Below are positions 4,922 through 7,530 of a DNA stretch of 7,530 nt, piece after piece. The stretch is from Methanobacteriota archaeon. GTDB taxonomy: Archaea; Thermoplasmatota; Thermoplasmata; RBG-16-68-12. How positions within the stretch are numbered: position 1 is the first letter of the stretch; every line of letters begins with the position of its first letter. The notes below the pieces were generated by a model. That model was given only the letters and a program-made list of their open reading frames with translations. It was not told the origin of the DNA and ran no database searches. Position numbers and translations under genes: made by a program. The stretch spans positions 1 through 7,530 of the forward strand of contig VBLR01000102.1 of NCBI GenBank assembly GCA_005878665.1, read 5' to 3'.

Positions 4922-6091
4922 TCAGTCCCCCCGCTCGAAGATGTGGACCACAGCCGTGGCCCCCGTGCCGCCCAGGGTGTGCGTGAGCCCGCGTCGCGCG
5001 CCGACGACCTGGCGCTTCCCGGCCTGGGCGCGGAGCTGCCGCACGATCTCGACCGCCTGCGCGACGCCCGTGGCGCCGACCGGCTGACCGCGCGCCTTCA
5101 GGCCGCCCGAGGTGTTCACGGAGATCTTGCCGTTCAGCGCGGTGAGGCCGTCCGCCGTCGCGGGGCCGCCTTTCCCCTTCTCGACGAACCGCAGGTCCTC
5201 GATCGCGAGGATCTCGGAAATCGTGAAGTTGTCGTGGACCTCCGCGACCTGGACGTCTTTCGGCTCGAGCCGTGCCTCCTGGAACGCCCGCTTGCCCGCG
5301 ACGACGGTCGCGTCCATCATCGTGAGATCGCGGCGATCGTGGAGGGCGAGGAAATCGCTCGCCTGCCCGGAGCCGGCGATGCGGATCGGGGTGTCGGTGA
5401 ATTTGCGGGCCTTCTGCATTTCGCAGAGGACGACCGCCGCGGCTCCGTCCGAGAGAGGCGCGCAGTCGAACAATCCGAGCGGCTCCGCGACCCACGGGGC
5501 TTGCAGGACGGTCTCGAGCGTGATCTCCTTCTGGAACTGGGCCTCGGGATTCAACGCGCCGTTCTTGTGATTCTTCACCGCGACGGCGGCCATCTGTTCC
5601 CGCGTGGTGCCGTATTCGTACATGTGTCGGCGGGCCATCATCGCGTACAGGCCCGCGAACGTCGCTCCGAACACGGTCTCCCACTCCTGGTCCGCGGTGG
5701 ACGACAGGATCTCCGCAGCCTGGACCTCGCTGACGTCCGTCATCTTTTCGGCACCGCCCACGACGACGATGTCGTGCATGCCGGACGCGATGGCGAGCCG
5801 TCCTTGCAGGAGCGCGATCGCACCGCACGCGCCGCCGCCTTCCACGCGGACCGTCGGGAGGTGCATGTCCGCAAGGCCGGCGTAATCGGCGACGAGCGCC
5901 GACACGTGCTCCTGGTCAATGAATTTCCCCGCCGACATGTTGCCGATGTACACGGCGTCGATGTCCTCCGAGCGGAGCTTGGCGTCCTGGATCGCCTTCA
6001 GGCCGGCCTCGATCCCGAGGTCCCGAAAGGACCGGTCCCACAACTCGCCGAACTCGGTCTCGCCGACGCCGATGACCGCGACGTCCCGCAT
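4922..6091 (-). CDS. Archaeal/SCP2-type thiolase (acetyl-CoA acetyltransferase)
   Basis: The 389-residue enzyme should condense two acetyl-CoA to acetoacetyl-CoA, the first step of the mevalonate pathway. The nucleophilic Cys is Cys89 in RVEGGGACGAIALLQG. The conserved EVHDNFT block gives His286. NTSGGLKARGQPVGATG at 326-342 corresponds to the usual GGLxxxGHPxGATG, but residue 336 is Gln (codon CAG, 5086-5084) instead of His. The C-terminal HTLGGTGATAVVHIF (371-385) has the His typical of SCP2/archaeal-type thiolases in place of the CxG of biosynthetic bacterial thiolases. The length is normal. The start has GGGAGG at 6105-6100, eight bases upstream, inside the HMG-CoA synthase gene, whose stop is three bases away. 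The DUF35 gene follows after one base. Direct coupling to HMG-CoA synthase would pull the unfavourable condensation forward. Confidence 0.93.
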   Translation of the reverse strand: MRDVAVIGVGETEFGELWDRSFRDLGIEAGLKAIQDAKLRSEDIDAVYIGNMSAGKFIDQEHVSALVADYAGLADMHLPTVRVEGGGACGAIALLQGRLAIASGMHDIVVVGGAEKMTDVSEVQAAEILSSTADQEWETVFGATFAGLYAMMARRHMYEYGTTREQMAAVAVKNHKNGALNPEAQFQKEITLETVLQAPWVAEPLGLFDCAPLSDGAAAVVLCEMQKARKFTDTPIRIAGSGQASDFLALHDRRDLTMMDATVVAGKRAFQEARLEPKDVQVAEVHDNFTISEILAIEDLRFVEKGKGGPATADGLTALNGKISVNTSGGLKARGQPVGATGVAQAVEIVRQLRAQAGKRQVVGARRGLTHTLGGTGATAVVHIFERGD

Positions 6092-6094
6092 CGA

Positions 6095-7147
6095 CTAGGC
6101 CTCCCGCATCAAGATCTTCCCGCGGTACTTCGCGTACGTCGCGTAGTCCACGAACACTTGGTCGGCGATCATCTCCTTGATCGACGGCGTCGCGTCTCGG
6201 CGGATCTTCGTGATCTCGTCGGTCACGGTGAGGTCGAAGGCGTCCGAACCGGCGCCGCTTCCGTAGCCGACCGCGAAGATGCGGTCTCCCGACTCCGCCT
6301 CGTCCAGGATCGCGCAGAGGCCGACCATGATCGCGCCGCTGTACGTGTTGCCGATCTCGCGGACGCACAGGCCGGCGTCGATCTGAGGCTCCTTGAATCC
6401 GAGCTGCTTCGCGACCCGGACGGGGAACTTCCCGTTCGGCTGGTGGAAGACCGCGTAATCGTAGTCCTCCGCGGTCGTCCCGGCTCGCTTGAAGAGGAGC
6501 TGGGCGCAGTTGACGACGTGCTTGAAGTACGCCGGTTCGCCGGTGAAGCGACCGCCATGGCTCGGATACCGCTGGCCTTCCCGCCGCCAGAAGTCCGGCG
6601 TGTCCGTCGTGTACGAGACCGTGTGGCTGATGTCCGCCACGGCGTGGTCGATTCCGATCAGGAGGGCGGCCCCTCCCGCGGAGGCGCTGTACTCGAGGGC
6701 GTCGCCCGGGGCCCCCTGGCTCGTGTCGGAGCCGACCGCGAGCCCGTACTTCATCATCTTCGACAGCGTCAGGCCCATCGTCGTCTGGATCGCGGCGGTG
6801 CCCGCCTTGCAGGCGAACTCGAAGTCCGCCGCGGTGAGCACCGGAGCCGATCCGATCGCTTCCGCGACGATCGTGGCCGTCGGCTTGACCGCGTACGGGT
6901 GGGATTCCGAGCCGACGTAAATCGCGCCGATCTCCGTGGGGTCGATGTCGACCTTCGCCATGCACGCCCGCGCGGCCTCGACGGAAATCGTGATGACGTC
7001 CTCATCGGGACCGGGGACGCTTTTCGCCCGGATGTTCAGCCCGCGACCCATCGCCTCGCCGTCGGCGCCCCATACCACGCCGATGTCTTTCGGTCGAATC
7101 CGATATCGCGGGATGTATCCGCCGTAGCTCACGATGCCTGCTTTCAT
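6095..7147 (-). CDS. Archaeal-type hydroxymethylglutaryl-CoA synthase
   Basis: The 350-residue enzyme condenses acetoacetyl-CoA with acetyl-CoA to HMG-CoA, the committed path to mevalonate and archaeal isoprenoid lipids. The sequence fits the archaeal HMG-CoA synthase family in length and motifs. The N-terminus is GIVSYGGYIPRYRI. Glu81 lies in VGSESHPYAVKPT, the acyl-carrying Cys113 in ADFEFACKAGTAAIQ, and His235 in the FHQPNGKFP block. The Gly-rich GYGSGAGSDAF lies near 294-304. These give the Glu/Cys/His triad expected for the reaction. Its ATG overlaps the stop of the preceding gene (ATGA, 7147-7144), and GGAG at 7159-7156 is a suitable SD. The thiolase and DUF35 genes follow at once, so the three are almost certainly one transcript and probably one complex. 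The operon promoter is outside the window. Its role matches bacterial and eukaryotic HMG-CoA synthase, but the sequence type is archaeal. Confidence 0.96.
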   Translation of the reverse strand: MKAGIVSYGGYIPRYRIRPKDIGVVWGADGEAMGRGLNIRAKSVPGPDEDVITISVEAARACMAKVDIDPTEIGAIYVGSESHPYAVKPTATIVAEAIGSAPVLTAADFEFACKAGTAAIQTTMGLTLSKMMKYGLAVGSDTSQGAPGDALEYSASAGGAALLIGIDHAVADISHTVSYTTDTPDFWRREGQRYPSHGGRFTGEPAYFKHVVNCAQLLFKRAGTTAEDYDYAVFHQPNGKFPVRVAKQLGFKEPQIDAGLCVREIGNTYSGAIMVGLCAILDEAESGDRIFAVGYGSGAGSDAFDLTVTDEITKIRRDATPSIKEMIADQVFVDYATYAKYRGKILMREA

Positions 7148-7530
7148 GCGATCCGCTCCAGTCTCGAGATGAGTTCTCCCTGGTCGAGGTCGGTGCGCGC
7201 CAGGAGGATGTTGTCCAGCTCCGCCAGCTTGACGGCGAGGTCGTCGATGTTCTCCGGCTGCACGTAGACCACCATCACGGGCTTCAGCGGATGGGCCTTG
7301 ATCGCGATCATCGGCGAGCGACCGTACTTCACTCCGGTGAAGAAAAGGGCCCGCTCGCTCGTGGACCCATAGATCCGCAAGTAGTCGCTCGCATCGAGGG
7401 TCGTGATCGCCTTCATCGAGTCGATCACCGTATATCCGTTCACGATCCGGCGGGTGTTCAGCTTCTGCGTGAGGAGCTTGCCGTCGATCTTCCGCAGGAA
7501 GTCCGCCGCCCGCACCCCGACGGCCCAGTC
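7144..7530 (-). CDS. C-terminal part of an unidentified gene heading the mevalonate operon (partial)
   Basis: The frame is open from the right edge to a TGA at 7146-7144. A GTG at 7515 could serve as a start (123 residues), but the frame continues upstream to the edge (DWAVG before it) with no SD seen, so the gene is treated as truncated. The visible part is mixed alpha/beta. It contains ADFLRKIDGKLLTQKLNT, then an INxT-like strand region (IVNGYTVIDSMKAI), SDYLRIYGSTSERALFF, and a C-terminal block KPVMVVYVQPENIDDLAVKL with AELDNILLARTD. The last block resembles the end of small ligand-binding domains that follow HTH domains in archaeal regulators, where a hydrophobic strand is followed by D-LA--LAE---I-L--T. 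A regulator or sensor of the operon is therefore possible, but no HTH is inside the window. The ATGA overlap with HMG-CoA synthase makes cotranscription very likely. Confidence 0.7.
   Translation of the reverse strand, partial: DWAVGVRAADFLRKIDGKLLTQKLNTRRIVNGYTVIDSMKAITTLDASDYLRIYGSTSERALFFTGVKYGRSPMIAIKAHPLKPVMVVYVQPENIDDLAVKLAELDNILLARTDLDQGELISRLERIA

Noticed and set aside
4913..7267. A 784-codon open frame on the plus strand opposite the thiolase and HMG-CoA synthase genes
   Set aside because: It is the antisense shadow of well-identified genes in GC-rich DNA, where stop codons are rare. Its product is dominated by Arg, Asp, Val and Leu and shows no domain.
1..7530. tRNA, rRNA, CRISPR array, insertion sequence or integration site
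   Set aside because: No cloverleaf-like sequence, regularly spaced repeat, transposase motif or terminal inverted repeat was found on reading both strands. Very short elements cannot be fully excluded without computation.

Overview
The window is most likely from a high-GC archaeon, probably of the Thermoplasmata / Euryarchaeota side. The strongest reason is a minus-strand operon with the archaeal layout of the mevalonate entry step: archaeal-type HMG-CoA synthase, SCP2/archaeal-type thiolase and a DUF35 zinc-ribbon/OB-fold protein, joined end to end. Several plus- and minus-strand genes have TATA-like boxes about 25 bases before a plausible transcription start, and one gene (the HxlR regulator) looks leaderless. 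Both are archaeal habits. The exact lineage is inference; there is no rRNA or other marker in the window.

Left region (1-2457). A minus-strand gene starts at 46 and leaves the window. Diverging from it is a large unrecognised multi-pass membrane protein (258-1328, +), followed by a membrane protein with an N-terminal double-CxxC zinc ribbon (1394-2050, +). A small soluble zinc-finger protein (2057-2404, -) converges on the latter with 6 bases between the stops.

Middle region (2534-4473). A three-gene minus-strand operon encodes a VOC/glyoxalase-like protein, a SnoaL-like (NTF2-fold) protein and a DUF2461 protein. Diverging from it is an HxlR-family winged-helix regulator (4087-4473, +). The two start codons are 74 bases apart. 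That gap contains one symmetric TATA element usable in both directions, a perfect 13-bp palindrome touching it, and a second inverted repeat next to the regulator start. It is a compact candidate regulator-plus-operator module whose substrate is unknown.

Right region (4519-7530). The mevalonate operon reads right to left: a gene whose 5' end lies outside the window, then HMG-CoA synthase (ATGA overlap), thiolase (3-base gap) and DUF35 (1-base gap). Thiolase condenses two acetyl-CoA to acetoacetyl-CoA. HMG-CoA synthase pulls this unfavourable step forward by adding a third acetyl-CoA, and the DUF35 protein is the known bridge between the two enzymes in archaeal homologues. The product feeds isoprenoid and archaeal membrane lipid synthesis. 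The thiolase carries Gln where the usual GHP motif has His, which deserves checking.

No rRNA, tRNA, CRISPR array, insertion sequence or other mobile element was seen. No gene-free stretch exceeds about 210 bases.
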